The notes below the pieces were generated by a model that was not told the origin of the DNA, made no database searches, and was given only the letters and a program-made list of their open reading frames with translations. DNA of 64,000 nucleotides from VAZQ01 sp036557705 (lineage in GTDB: Bacteria > Pseudomonadota > Alphaproteobacteria > Rhizobiales > Xanthobacteraceae): the NCBI GenBank assembly GCA_036557705.1, contig DATBHB010000142.1, positions 1-64,000 of the forward strand. Direction: 5' to 3'. A program made the translations under genes and the position numbers. Below, one piece after another: positions 46,158 to 55,119 of this stretch (positions are counted from its first letter, which is position 1; every line of letters begins with the position of its first letter).

Positions 46158-47873
46158 TTATCTCCTCCCCTGCGTCATCACGTTAAGCGTCGCCGGCGTG
46201 CCGGAACGCACCGCGTCGAGGCTGCGCTCGAGCGCCGGCACAAGCTCGCCTGGCGTCGTGACCTTCTCGCCGCGCCCACCGCAGGCCTCGATCACCTTCT
46301 CGAAATCCGGCGATGGAGTGAGTTCCGTGAGCGGCATGATATTGGCCTTGGCGGCGCGCCCGTCCGGATAGACGTCCAGAGTCGCCTGACGCACCGCTCC
46401 CCACATCTTGTTGTTGGCCACGATGGTAAGCGTCGGCAACTTCTCGGCGCGCCCGACATGGTGATAGGGCAGCGGGTTCCCGAACATGTAGGACCCGTCG
46501 CCTACCGTCGCGATCACTTCCCGATCCGGCGCCGCGAGCTTTGCGCCAAGCGCAGCGCCGAGCCCGAAGCCGAGACCGCCCGAGAGCAGCCCGCCCATGA
46601 ACGAGCGCGGCTGAGTAAGCCGCAAGGCCGACTGCGGCACGCCAAGCTCGCTGATTACGATCGCATCCTCGGATTTCACCCGATTGATGCAATCGGCGAG
46701 CACAGCGAGGTGGATCGGCGACTGGTCCTTGACCGTGTCGAGGAGCTTCTTGCGGCGCGCCGCCATCTCCGCACGCGCGGCCGAAACGGCTTGGCGGCGC
46801 TTGTCGGCGGCGCCGTTGCGAACTTTGGCGATTCCGGCGAGACACTGGCGCAGGAGGCGGAGCGCTGCGCACGGGTCGCCGGCAATCAGCAGGTCCGCCT
46901 CGATCTCCTTGAACGGGTAACGCACGGCGAGCGGGTCGGAGGAAATGTTGATGATTTTCGCATCCGAACGCGGCCCGCCAGCCGCCGGGATCCACGGCAC
47001 CACGCTCTCCAGAACGACGACCAAGTCGGCCTTGGCCAGCCACGGCTTGGCGTCAAAACCAAGGTTCATGCTGTGATCGCTCGGCAGGTTGAAGTCCCGG
47101 GCCTCGGTCTGCACGACCGGAAGCGCAAACTCGTCCGCGAGTTTCGCAAGCTCGCCGACCGCCGCCGGATCGCGCCCGATGCTCGAAGTGACGATCAGCG
47201 GGAATTCGGCCTTGGCGATCAAGTGCGCGGCTTCCTCGATCGCTGCATGCGCCGGCTCGGGCGTCGCCACACCGAGCGGCCGAACGGTGGCGCGCCGGGC
47301 GTGCGTGGCGGACGCTGCGAGAACCTCGCGCGGCAAGGTCAGGTAAACCGGCCCGCGCGGCTCGCTCATTGCGATATCGAGCGCGCGGTCGACCACCGCA
47401 TCGACGGGCTGGCCGGCGCGCAGTTCGTAATCCCATTTCACAAATTCGCGCACCATCCCGCCCTGATCGAATGCCTCCTGTCCCCAGTGGATCGAGCGGT
47501 TGCGCGAGGCGATATTCCCGGTTTCGGTGATCGGCGTGCGGCCGGCGGCAAGCAGCAGCGGAACGTTGTCGCGCGCGGCATTCATCAGACCGCAGATCGC
47601 GTTCGCAGTGCCGACCGTGACATGCACCATCACGGCCGCCGGCTTGCCGCAGGTGCGGTAGTAGCCGTGGGCCATCGCCATGGCGACGTTTTCGTGCGGC
47701 ACGACAAGAAAGCGCGGTGCCTTCGCGTCCTTGCCGGCGTTGCGCGCAAGCGACTCGACGATGGGGGCGAAATCCGTGCCGGCGTTGGCGAAAACATAGT
47801 CGATGCCGCGCTCCCCGAGACGGGCGATATAGGCGTCGGAGGTCATTTCGTGCGAGTTCGTGTTATCGGCCAC
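46158..47873 (-). CDS. Thiamine diphosphate-dependent enzyme (acetolactate synthase/benzoylformate decarboxylase family)
   Basis: About 571 residues from a GTG at 47873 with AAAGGA upstream; an earlier GTG at 47897 is in frame. Three ThDP domains are visible: the N-terminal VFANAGTDFAPIVESLA and PHENVAMAMAHGYYR with the catalytic Glu (in PHE), the middle LIVTSSIGRDPAAVGELA, and the C-terminal GDGSYMFGNPLPYHH Mg/ThDP motif. It may make acetolactate-type products or decarboxylate 2-oxo acids; the sequence does not decide. No small regulatory subunit gene is nearby, which argues against biosynthetic IlvB. It converges with the Bug receptor gene. Confidence 0.9.
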   Translation of the reverse strand: MADNTNSHEMTSDAYIARLGERGIDYVFANAGTDFAPIVESLARNAGKDAKAPRFLVVPHENVAMAMAHGYYRTCGKPAAVMVHVTVGTANAICGLMNAARDNVPLLLAAGRTPITETGNIASRNRSIHWGQEAFDQGGMVREFVKWDYELRAGQPVDAVVDRALDIAMSEPRGPVYLTLPREVLAASATHARRATVRPLGVATPEPAHAAIEEAAHLIAKAEFPLIVTSSIGRDPAAVGELAKLADEFALPVVQTEARDFNLPSDHSMNLGFDAKPWLAKADLVVVLESVVPWIPAAGGPRSDAKIINISSDPLAVRYPFKEIEADLLIAGDPCAALRLLRQCLAGIAKVRNGAADKRRQAVSAARAEMAARRKKLLDTVKDQSPIHLAVLADCINRVKSEDAIVISELGVPQSALRLTQPRSFMGGLLSGGLGFGLGAALGAKLAAPDREVIATVGDGSYMFGNPLPYHHVGRAEKLPTLTIVANNKMWGAVRQATLDVYPDGRAAKANIMPLTELTPSPDFEKVIEACGGRGEKVTTPGELVPALERSLDAVRSGTPATLNVMTQGRR

Positions 47874-47964
47874 GGCTTGTCCTTTTTCGCTGGTCACCGC
47901 GGCTTATAGACCGAGTTTACCGGCGTTGCTAGGTTCGACGAGTTATTACGCGATTGCGGATCAT

Positions 47965-48036
47965 GTAGGGTGGGCAAAGGCGCGCAGAGCGCGTCAAGAC
48001 GCGCGTAACGCGCTTATGCTGCCGTGCCCACGCGCC
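47965..48036. repeat. Family R left half, copy 6 (split)
   Basis: GTAGGGTGGGCAAAGGCGCG then CGTCAAGACGCGCGTAACGCG and ATGCTGCCGTGCCCACGCGC, matching the left side up to the central loop of copy 4. The right half is found at 48790-48827. The DNA between them carries an antitoxin-like gene. Confidence 0.8.
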
Positions 48037-48056
48037 CAGGACTTGAGAAAATAGCA

Positions 48057-48410
48057 ATGGCTAATCAGCGCAAGCTGCGCGTTCACGTAGAAAGCTTATC
48101 CGCGTCGGGGAAACGGTTCGCGGAGGCATTGCGGCGAGCGGAACGCGGCGCGCTGGTGCAGGAAGAGCACCTATCGTTCGAAAGCCTTGAGGGGCTGCTG
48201 GAGACGTTGTCCCCGAAACGGATCGAACTCATCCCGTTTGTGCGTCGCCGCCCGCATCTGTCGATCGCTGCGCTCGCGCGTGAGATCGGGCGAGACTACA
48301 AGCGGGTACACGGCGACGTGCGCGCCTTGGAGCGGCTCGGCTTGCTGGAGCAAGACGAAAAGGGACTGCGCGCACCTTACGCTGGCGTGGACGCGCAGTT
48401 GTCGTTCTGA
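48057..48410 (+). CDS. TumA-like winged-helix antitoxin (HVO_A0114 type), orphan
   Basis: A 117-residue protein from the ATG at 48057. The C-terminal part is a winged helix (RIELIPFVRRRPHLSIAALA, then REIGRDYKRVHGDVRALERLGLLE). The N-terminal part matches TumA-like antitoxins (RFAEALRRAERGALVQEEHL). Its usual partner is a DUF6516/TumE ribonuclease encoded just upstream; no such gene is present, only a repeat half and 20 bases. It is therefore an orphan antitoxin or a regulator. It lies between the two halves of one palindromic repeat. Confidence 0.8.
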   Translation: MANQRKLRVHVESLSASGKRFAEALRRAERGALVQEEHLSFESLEGLLETLSPKRIELIPFVRRRPHLSIAALAREIGRDYKRVHGDVRALERLGLLEQDEKGLRAPYAGVDAQLSF

Positions 48411-48789
48411 TGCGGGCGCGGCTTCAGTTATCAAGAAGACGACCGGAGTGGTAGCTTTCGAACGAACTGCGGACGTAGGCCGGTTCCAAGATCCGGTCCG
48501 GCTCGCGGGCTTATGACCCGTGGGCTCATGACTGCAATTTGTAGAGGTGGCAACCTCCAAGCGATGCGTCGGGTTTGAAGGATGGCAGATCGAAAACCAA
48601 AGTCGCGCAAATTGCTCGCGTTTCATTGCCTAATGAAGTCTGGGCCGAAGGGCCGGTGGTTGCCAACGCCCGCATTTCCAGGCTTCTTGCTTAGGACATC
48701 TTGTACATCGCATGAATGTCCGCTCGTTGAACTTAACGACTTTTGCTGCGGTGCAGCATTATCGCAATCGCGCAGACCGGGCATCAGTG
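48411..48789. other. 379-base region without a recognised gene
   Basis: There is GC-rich sequence with short random frames and no repeat. With the antitoxin gene it makes the roughly 750-base segment between the two halves of repeat copy 6. No direct repeats suggesting a transposon end were spotted. Confidence 0.5.
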
Positions 48790-48827
48790 GCGTGGGCACG
48801 GCGCGCAAAGGCGCGCCTTTGCCCACC
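48790..48827. repeat. Family R right half, copy 6 (split)
   Basis: GCGTGGGCACGGCGCGCAAAG leads to GCGCGCCTTTGCCCACC. It matches the right side of copy 4 from the central hairpin on, lacking the last CTACG. It ends 14 bases before the cyoD stop and may end the cyo transcript. Confidence 0.75.
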
Positions 48828-48841
48828 GTTGATTTCGCTGC

Positions 48842-49231
48842 TCAGTGCTGCATCTGGAGCATCTGATACATGGGCATCAGATTGTGGTTCAGGTGGGTCA
48901 TGATCCAGACCGAGCCGCCAATGACCAGCACCACGATCAGCACACCGAAAGCGAGCGCAAGCACGTTGTTGGTGTTGTCCGGCGCCGTCGTGAGGTGGAG
49001 AAAGAAGACGAGATGGACGCCGATCTGCGCCACTGCGAGCACCGCGAGCGCAATCGGGATGGCGGGCTCCCAGATCAGGTGCGTGTAGACCACGTAGAAA
49101 GAGGCGACCGTAAGCAGCGCCGCCAGCGCAAGACCGGTGAGGTAGTGCTCGATCCCGTGGCGGACATCGTGTTCGACCGAGTCCATGAACCCGGGTCCGA
49201 CATCGTCCGCATTGCGGTCGTCGAAGCTCAT
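48842..49231 (-). CDS. cyoD: Cytochrome o ubiquinol oxidase subunit IV
   Basis: A 129-residue membrane protein with three spans: YLTGLALAALLTVASFYVV, AIPIALAVLAVAQIGVHLV with the family FFLHL, and NNVLALAFGVLIVVLVIGG. It assists assembly of CuB in the bo3 oxidase. The start (MSFDDRNADD) overlaps the cyoC stop by four bases (ATGA), so it is translationally coupled. The frame is open further upstream but that is the cyoC reading direction. Last gene of cyoABCD. Confidence 0.93.
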   Translation of the reverse strand: MSFDDRNADDVGPGFMDSVEHDVRHGIEHYLTGLALAALLTVASFYVVYTHLIWEPAIPIALAVLAVAQIGVHLVFFLHLTTAPDNTNNVLALAFGVLIVVLVIGGSVWIMTHLNHNLMPMYQMLQMQH

Positions 49232-49920
49232 AGGCCTTCTCCTATCAGGTAAACGATCGTGAACAGCGCGACCCAGATGATGTCGAGCACGTGCCAGAAC
49301 AGATTGAAGCAAATGAGCCGCCGCAGAATGTTGGGACGGAAGCCCTTGACGAAAACCTGCGCCATCATGGTGCCGAGCCAGAGCAAGCCTGCGGTAACGT
49401 GCAGCCCGTGACAGCCGACGACGGCGAAAAGAGAGGAAAGGAAGGCGCTTCGCTGCGGCCCCGCGCCTTGCGCCACCATGCCGGCGAAATCCCGTGCCTC
49501 CAGCGCCAGGAAGGCAACGCCGAGAAGGCCCGTCACCAGCAAAGCCATCTGCGTCCACAGCTGACTGCGGGTTTCCGTCGCCACTGCCGAAAGCCCGCAT
49601 GTGAAGCTCGACGCGAGCAGGCAGGCGGTTTCCGCCGCAATGCTCACCGGATCGAAGAGATCGCGTCCCGCGGGACCTCCTGCGGTCGCCGTCGCCAGCA
49701 CCGCATGCGCCGCAAAGAACGCGGAGAACATCACGATGTCGCTGAGCAGAAAAATCCAGAAGCCGTAGCCGACGATCACGCGCTTGGATGCCGGCCCGCC
49801 TTCTCCATGACCGCGCGCGTAATGGCGCCCGCCGCCCTCGCCGTGAGCGTAGCGGTGCCCAATCCTGTACGGATCGAGATCCGCGCCCGGCGCCCGCGGA
49901 GAAATTTCGGCGGCAGTCAT
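49228..49920 (-). CDS. cyoC: Cytochrome o ubiquinol oxidase subunit III
   Basis: From the ATG at 49920 (overlapping the cyoB stop by four bases) the protein has 230 residues with about five spans. Marks: VIVGYGFWIFLLSDIVMFSA, VVGCHGLHVTAGLLWLG and FNLFWHVLDIIWVALFTIVY, the classic subunit III ends. A longer start at 49956 is in frame but is not needed. It forms the accessory subunit of the proton-pumping quinol oxidase in the inner membrane. Confidence 0.94.
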   Translation of the reverse strand: MTAAEISPRAPGADLDPYRIGHRYAHGEGGGRHYARGHGEGGPASKRVIVGYGFWIFLLSDIVMFSAFFAAHAVLATATAGGPAGRDLFDPVSIAAETACLLASSFTCGLSAVATETRSQLWTQMALLVTGLLGVAFLALEARDFAGMVAQGAGPQRSAFLSSLFAVVGCHGLHVTAGLLWLGTMMAQVFVKGFRPNILRRLICFNLFWHVLDIIWVALFTIVYLIGEGL

Positions 49921-51929
49921 GCCGAGGCTCCGGCGCCGGCGTGCTGATCGAGCCACTCCTGGCGGACACGCCGGCGTTCACGATCGGCAGCGGCGACTTC
50001 CTCCGCCGGGATCACGTATTCGTCAACGTCGCGCCAGGCGAACCAGACGAAGACCGCGTATGCGCCGAGGAGGCCCACTCCCATCAGCCACCAGATGTGC
50101 CAGATCAGCGCAAAGCCGACCACGGTCGAAAAGAACGCCGTGATGAACCCGGTCGGGCTGTTCCTCGGCATTTCGATCGGTTCATAGCGGGGCTCGGGCG
50201 CGAGTTGCTGGCTCTCGATCGCGCGCCGCTTGATCTCCCAATAGGGCTCCTCGTCCTGGACGTTGGGCAGCATCGCAAAATTGAAAGCCGGCGGCGGGGA
50301 GGCGGTCGCCCATTCGAGGGAGCGGCCATTCCAGGGATCCCCAGTTTCGTCGCGCAGTCCATCGCGGCGCCGGATGCTCACGACGAGCTGGATTACTTGG
50401 CATGCTGCAGCAGCGGCCATGATCACGATCCCGAGCGCCGCGACGAGCACCCACGGACGCCAGAGCGCCAATTCGTAGTGTTGCAAGCGCCGCGTCATGC
50501 CGAGCAGGCCCGCGGCATAAAGCGGGATGAACACGACATAGAATCCGATGAACGAGAGCCAGAAAGTCGCCTTGCCCCACCTTTCATCCAGCCGGAAACC
50601 GAACGCCTTTGGGAACCAATAGGTGACGCCCGCAAACGCGGCAAAAACCACGCCCCCAATAATGACGTTGTGGAAATGGGCAACAAGAAAAAGACTGTTG
50701 TGCAGCTGGAAGTCCGCCGGCGGGACGGCGAGGAGCACGCCGGTCATTCCGCCGATCGTGAAGGTCACCAGGAATCCGACCGCCCACAGCATCGGCGTGT
50801 CGAAGCGGATGCGGCCGCCGTACATCGTAAACATCCAGTTGTAGATCTTCACGCCGGTGCCGACCGCGATGACGCTCGTCGCAATCCCGAAGGCGGCATT
50901 GACGTTTGCACCCGCCCCCATGGTGAAGAAATGATGCAGCCACACCATGAAGGAGACGAGGCAGATGAACAAAGTCGCCGCCACCATCGAGCGATAGCCG
51001 AACAAGGGCTTGCGGGAGAATGTGGAGATGACCTCAGAATAAATCCCGAATGCCGGCAGGACCAGGATATAGACTTCCGGATGGCCCCAGATCCAGATCA
51101 GGTTGATGAACATCATCATATTGCCCCCGGCCTCGTTGGTGAAGAAATGGAAGCCCAGATAGCGGTCGAGGGTGAGCATCGCGAGCGTGGCGGTGAGCAC
51201 CGGAAAGGCCGCCACGATCAGGAGGTTGGCAGCCAGCGCCGTCCAGCAGAATATGGACATCCGCATGTAACTCATGCCGGGCGCGCGTATTTTGAGGATG
51301 GTGGTGACGAAGTTTATCCCGGTCATCAGCGTGCCGACGCCGGAGATCAGCAACGCCCAGAGGTAGTAATCCACGCCGACGCCGGGCGAGTAGGTGCTTT
51401 CGGACAGCGGCGGATAGGGCAACCAGCCGGTTCTGGCGAACTCGCCGACAACCAGGGAGATGTTGACCAGCAGCGCGCCGGTCGCAGTCAGCCAGAAGCT
51501 CGTCGAGTTCAAGGTAGGAAAGGCCACGTCGCGTACCCCGAGCTGCAACGGCACGACGAAGTTCATCAACCCGATGACGAGCGGCATCGCGGCGAAAAAG
51601 ATCATGATCGTGCCATGAGCCGAGAAGACCTGATTGTAATGTTCGGGCGGCAGGTAACCGGCGGCATGGAATGCGAGCGCCTGCTGCGAGCGCATCATGA
51701 TCGCGTCGATGAAGCCGCGCACCAGCATGACGAGGCCGAGCAGGCTGTACATCACGCCGATGCGCTTGTGATCGACGCTGGTGATCCATTCGTGCCAGAG
51801 ATAAGGCAGGTGACCTTTGACGACGATCCAGACGACCACTGCTATCGCAACGGAGAACACCACCAGTCCGGCGATGAGCGGAATCGGCTGATCCCAAGGA
51901 ATTGCCCCCCACGTAAGCTTGCCCAGCAT
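49917..51929 (-). CDS. cyoB: Cytochrome o ubiquinol oxidase subunit I
   Basis: A 670-residue subunit with about 14-15 spans holding low-spin heme b, heme o3 and CuB. The family landmarks are visible: a quinol-oxidase-type N-terminus, WIWGHPEVYILVLPAFG with the CuB His and cross-linked Tyr region, MVWLHHFFTMG with the CuB His pair, and LFLVAHFHNVIIGG with the heme ligands. The C-terminal loop continues into the typical TASPPPAFNFAMLP segment. The ribosome site AAGGAAAA precedes the ATG. It oxidises ubiquinol and reduces oxygen to water while pumping protons. Confidence 0.97.
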   Translation of the reverse strand: MLGKLTWGAIPWDQPIPLIAGLVVFSVAIAVVVWIVVKGHLPYLWHEWITSVDHKRIGVMYSLLGLVMLVRGFIDAIMMRSQQALAFHAAGYLPPEHYNQVFSAHGTIMIFFAAMPLVIGLMNFVVPLQLGVRDVAFPTLNSTSFWLTATGALLVNISLVVGEFARTGWLPYPPLSESTYSPGVGVDYYLWALLISGVGTLMTGINFVTTILKIRAPGMSYMRMSIFCWTALAANLLIVAAFPVLTATLAMLTLDRYLGFHFFTNEAGGNMMMFINLIWIWGHPEVYILVLPAFGIYSEVISTFSRKPLFGYRSMVAATLFICLVSFMVWLHHFFTMGAGANVNAAFGIATSVIAVGTGVKIYNWMFTMYGGRIRFDTPMLWAVGFLVTFTIGGMTGVLLAVPPADFQLHNSLFLVAHFHNVIIGGVVFAAFAGVTYWFPKAFGFRLDERWGKATFWLSFIGFYVVFIPLYAAGLLGMTRRLQHYELALWRPWVLVAALGIVIMAAAAACQVIQLVVSIRRRDGLRDETGDPWNGRSLEWATASPPPAFNFAMLPNVQDEEPYWEIKRRAIESQQLAPEPRYEPIEMPRNSPTGFITAFFSTVVGFALIWHIWWLMGVGLLGAYAVFVWFAWRDVDEYVIPAEEVAAADRERRRVRQEWLDQHAGAGASA

Positions 51930-51941
51930 CGCAAATTTTCC

Positions 51942-52841
51942 TTATCGAGGCCGGACTGTCGGGCCGGCGATCTCGCTGCCGGAGGGCCCCGGCCCGGGCG
52001 GAAGTGCCTGGGTCGCCACTGCCTGGAACAGTCCGGGCTCGACCATCCGGTAGGTGAAGGGGGCGACGCCCTGGCTTTGCTGCGAAAGCTCGATGTAACC
52101 GGCGCGATCGAGGACAGGTCCGCTCGCTTGCGCCGCCGCGATCCAGCGCGTGAACTCATCTTCAGCTACAGCGCGCACCGTGAAATGCATGCCGGAAAAC
52201 CCATCTCCGCTGAATTGCGCTGATTGGCCATAGAATTCACCGGCGTGGTCCGCCTCGAGGTAAAGCTGGGTGACCATTCCGTTCATCGTGGCGATCATGC
52301 TGCCGAGTTGCGGCACGAAGAATTGGTTCATCACTGCCGCCGATGTGAGCGAAAAGTGCACCGGTGCAGCAACCGGAACGACCAGCTCATTCACGCTGGC
52401 GACGCCCTGATCGGGGTAGATGAACAGCCATTTCCAGTCGAGCGAGACGACCTGCACCTCGATTGGCTTGGTTTGCGGGGCGACAGGCCTGGACGGATCG
52501 AGATCGTAGGAGCCGATCAGGATAACGCCGCCGAGAAACATGATCACCAGGAGCGGAATGGCCCAGACAATCAGCTCGATGCGGCCTGAATAGACGAAAT
52601 CCGGCCGATAGGCCGCCCGTGGGTTGGAGGCCCGAAACCACCACGCAAACGCCAGCACCCCGAGTATGGTCGGCACGACAATGACCGACATGATGGCCAC
52701 CGCGTTGAGCAGGATTTTCGCGTTGGCAGCTCCAACCGGACCGTGTGGCTCGAGGATGCCTCCCGAACAGCTGCCAAGGGCGAGCAGTGCCACGGCACCA
52801 GCCGGCATGAGCAGCAATTTCGAGAGCTTTGATCCCGGCAC
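51942..52841 (-). CDS. cyoA: Cytochrome o ubiquinol oxidase subunit II
   Basis: A 299-residue lipoprotein-type subunit: signal and lipobox AVALLALGSCSGG, two spans, and a periplasmic cupredoxin domain (VSLDWKWLFIYPDQGVASVN, MNQFFVPQLGSMIATMNGM). The CuA ligands of cytochrome c oxidases are absent, as expected of a quinol oxidase. A GTG start with GAGGGAG upstream. First gene of the operon; the promoter should lie in 52842-53000. No cyoE heme O synthase gene is in this operon. Between here and the eutA-like gene (52842-53107) nothing else is recognised. Confidence 0.95.
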   Translation of the reverse strand: MPGSKLSKLLLMPAGAVALLALGSCSGGILEPHGPVGAANAKILLNAVAIMSVIVVPTILGVLAFAWWFRASNPRAAYRPDFVYSGRIELIVWAIPLLVIMFLGGVILIGSYDLDPSRPVAPQTKPIEVQVVSLDWKWLFIYPDQGVASVNELVVPVAAPVHFSLTSAAVMNQFFVPQLGSMIATMNGMVTQLYLEADHAGEFYGQSAQFSGDGFSGMHFTVRAVAEDEFTRWIAAAQASGPVLDRAGYIELSQQSQGVAPFTYRMVEPGLFQAVATQALPPGPGPSGSEIAGPTVRPR

Positions 52842-53107
52842 CCGCTACTCCCTCCCGTTTCGATCCGTATTGTCCAGATTGTTACTCTTGGATCAATAGA
52901 CGCCGGGCTGAGCGCCTGTCTCGTTGCACTTGCGGATAGCCACTGTTCGTTCTACGGAACCGGCGCCTGTCCTCTCCCGATTTCGTGCACCATTTCGAAT
53001 GGGCTATTCGGCGAGCGGCCATGCTGCACTGCGGTAAGCCGGCTCGGGTCCATCTGGGGTTACCGAGAGCGGACTAAGAGGGCCGAGCGATTGAGGAGTA
53101 ATTTTCG

Positions 53108-54931
53108 ATGGCGCAAGCCGAAGACAAGAAATCACCTGGCGGACATAGCCTGAACGATCACCTTTATGGCGAGAACCTCATCCACGAGCACGACGAATAT
53201 AGCGATCACGACCACGATCATTTCGATTTCGATGACGACGGTCCGCTCGAACTCAATCCCATCTGGCAGCAGGACCACGTCACCCTGGTAAGCGTCGGGA
53301 TCGACATCGGCTCAGCCGGCACCCAGGTGATCTTCTCCCGCATCAATCTGCGCCGCTATGGCGAGGACCTTACCAGCCGATATTACGTGGTATCGCGAGA
53401 AACTCTCTACCAGTCGCCGGTTGCCCTGACGCCCTATCAGAGCGAGGAGCGCATCGACGATGCCGGGCTCGGGCGGATCATCGACGAGGCGTATGCCGGG
53501 GCCAATCTCAGTCCGGACCAGATCGACACCGGGGCGGTAATCCTCACCGGCGAGGCGCTGCGGCGCGAGAACGCCGAAGGCATCGCTCGGCTGTTATCGG
53601 AACAGGGCGGCGAATTCGTCTGCGCCACCGCCGGCCATCACATGGAATCCATGCTCGCGGCCTATGGCTCCGGCGCCTCGCGGGTATCGCACGACGAGAA
53701 CAAGCGCATCCTCAACATCGACATCGGCGGTGGTACTACCAAGCTGGCTGTGGTGGAGAAGGGGCACGTGGTCGCCACTGCGGCGTTCCATGTCGGCGGC
53801 CGGCTGCAAGTCGTCGACGAGAAGGGCTGCATCCTGCGCTTGGATCCCGCCGGGAAGTATCACGCCAGGCGCGCCGGGTTCGATTGGAACAAGGGCGATA
53901 CCATCGACATGAACAATCTCGACAAGGTCGCCGACACCATGGCAGGCGAGCTTGTCGATGCACTGACTCAGCGCCCGATAAGCCGCGAGACCGAGCATCT
54001 CTACCTCACAGATCCGATCCTCGAATTCGGGCACATCGATGGGATCATGTTCTCGGGCGGGGTCGGCGAATACGTCTACGGCCGGGAGGCGCGCGATTTC
54101 GGCGACATGGGGCGCAGGTTAGGCCAGGCGATCCGCCGCAAGCTCGATGCCGGCGCTTTGCCATGGCCAATGCTGCCGGCCGGCGAGTGCATCCGCGCGA
54201 CCGCGCTCGGCGCCTCCGAATACAGCGTCCAGCTTTCCGGCAATACCAGCTACATCAGCAAGCCGGGCGAGCTTTTGCCGAGGCGCAATCTACAGGTGCT
54301 CCAGCCCACCTATGAATGCAAAGAGGTGATCGACCCGCAGGCGCTTGCCAAAGCGATCCGGACACATTTCACCGCCTTCGATCTGATCGAGGGCGAGGGC
54401 GAGGTGGCGCTGGCGCTGCGATGGCAGGGAGCGCCGTCCTATGAGCGCATCGCCGCCTTTGCCGAAGGCATTCGCCACGGCCTCCACAATACCGTCGAGC
54501 GAAGAAAGCCTATCTATATCATGCTCGACGGCGACATTGCCCAGACGCTGGGGGCCATTCTGCGCGAAGAGCTGCTGGTCGATAGCGAAATTCTCGCGAT
54601 CGACGGCGTAATGCTGCGAGATTTCGATTACATCGATCTCGGGCGCATTCGGATGCCGTCCTATACGGTACCGGTCACCATCAAGTCGCTGGTATTCAGC
54701 GAGGACCCGCAGGGCGGCCGCCCGTTCCAGCGAATCCATCATCACGATCATGATCACCCACACGACCATTCACATGGGCATCACCACCACCATCACGATC
54801 ATCACCACGATCATGAGCACCCCCACGGTCATGGCCACCCCCACCCTAACCCTCCCCCGCAAGCGGGGGAGGAAAAGGAAGGGGGAATGATCATGAGGCG
54901 CCCCGCGGCCAGGCAGGGTGATCGCAGCTGA
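53108..54931 (+). CDS. EutA-like reactivating ATPase with His-rich ends
   Basis: A 607-residue EutA-family protein. The actin-like ATPase fold is shown by VGIDIGSAGTQVIFSRINL (near 63-81), AVILTGEALRREN, LNIDIGGGTTKLAVVEKG and IMFSGGVGEYVYG. EutA reactivates ethanolamine ammonia-lyase by exchanging damaged B12, but eutB and eutC are not here. Residues about 17-45 are His/Asp-rich, and about 548-590 form a His-rich tail (HHDHDHPHDHSHGHHHHHHD then more) that probably binds metal. The tail ends in a peptide from a palindromic repeat. Downstream are an iron-type ABC transporter and a bicupin in the same direction. It may be a metal- or B12-linked reactivase for another enzyme. Confidence 0.85.
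   Translation: MAQAEDKKSPGGHSLNDHLYGENLIHEHDEYSDHDHDHFDFDDDGPLELNPIWQQDHVTLVSVGIDIGSAGTQVIFSRINLRRYGEDLTSRYYVVSRETLYQSPVALTPYQSEERIDDAGLGRIIDEAYAGANLSPDQIDTGAVILTGEALRRENAEGIARLLSEQGGEFVCATAGHHMESMLAAYGSGASRVSHDENKRILNIDIGGGTTKLAVVEKGHVVATAAFHVGGRLQVVDEKGCILRLDPAGKYHARRAGFDWNKGDTIDMNNLDKVADTMAGELVDALTQRPISRETEHLYLTDPILEFGHIDGIMFSGGVGEYVYGREARDFGDMGRRLGQAIRRKLDAGALPWPMLPAGECIRATALGASEYSVQLSGNTSYISKPGELLPRRNLQVLQPTYECKEVIDPQALAKAIRTHFTAFDLIEGEGEVALALRWQGAPSYERIAAFAEGIRHGLHNTVERRKPIYIMLDGDIAQTLGAILREELLVDSEILAIDGVMLRDFDYIDLGRIRMPSYTVPVTIKSLVFSEDPQGGRPFQRIHHHDHDHPHDHSHGHHHHHHDHHHDHEHPHGHGHPHPNPPPQAGEEKEGGMIMRRPAARQGDRS
54851..54872. repeat. Palindrome in the 3' coding end of the eutA-like gene
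   Basis: CCTCCCCCGCAAGCGGGGGA plus GG is a hairpin read in frame as PPPQAGEE. It belongs to the same general family as the repeat at 26149-26172, which shares the centre CCCGCAAGCGGG. Confidence 0.75.
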
Positions 54932-54948
54932 TTGAGAACGGGCGCCTG

Positions 54949-55110
54949 GTGTGGCGGTTCAGAAGTCCGAATCATTCTTGCGGCGACTCCAACCTGCGGA
55001 CTTCTGAACCAAAGCCACACCACATCAATAAGTTGCTAGTGTCCTTCGATTCCGAAGTTCGCAAACGAGGGTGCCGCACAATGAAGCGAACTTCGGAATC
55101 GGGACATTAG
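54949..55110. repeat. Composite two-hairpin repeat, family T, copy 2 (reverse orientation)
   Basis: In the reverse sense it reads: TAATGTCC, stem CGATTCCGAAGTTCGC / GCGAACTTCGGAATCG, GGACACTAG, linker CAACTTATTGATGTG, GTGTGGCTTTGGTTC with stem CAGAAGTCCG / CGGACTTCTG, and CCGCCACAC. Ends and linker match copy 1; the stems differ yet remain complementary. Confidence 0.85.
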
Positions 55111-55119
55111 CGCCTAATC

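Noticed and set aside
46143..47909. 588-codon plus-strand frame opposite the ThDP enzyme
   Set aside because: Complete antisense overlap with a well-supported gene; composition is that of a shadow frame.
49788..52223. Long open frame (811 codons) on the plus strand opposite cyoCB
   Set aside because: It is antisense to clear cyoB/cyoC coding sequence and its product has no domain, only His/Asp/Arg-rich shadow sequence typical of GC-rich third positions.
52842..53107. Cobalamin riboswitch before the eutA-like gene
   Set aside because: No B12-box-like segment was found; only a good ribosome site before the ATG.
54760..54840. His-rich tail of the EutA-like protein as a frameshift artefact
   Set aside because: The CAC/CAT-rich run is long, in frame with the conserved domain, and matched by a His/Asp-rich N-terminus, so it is probably real.
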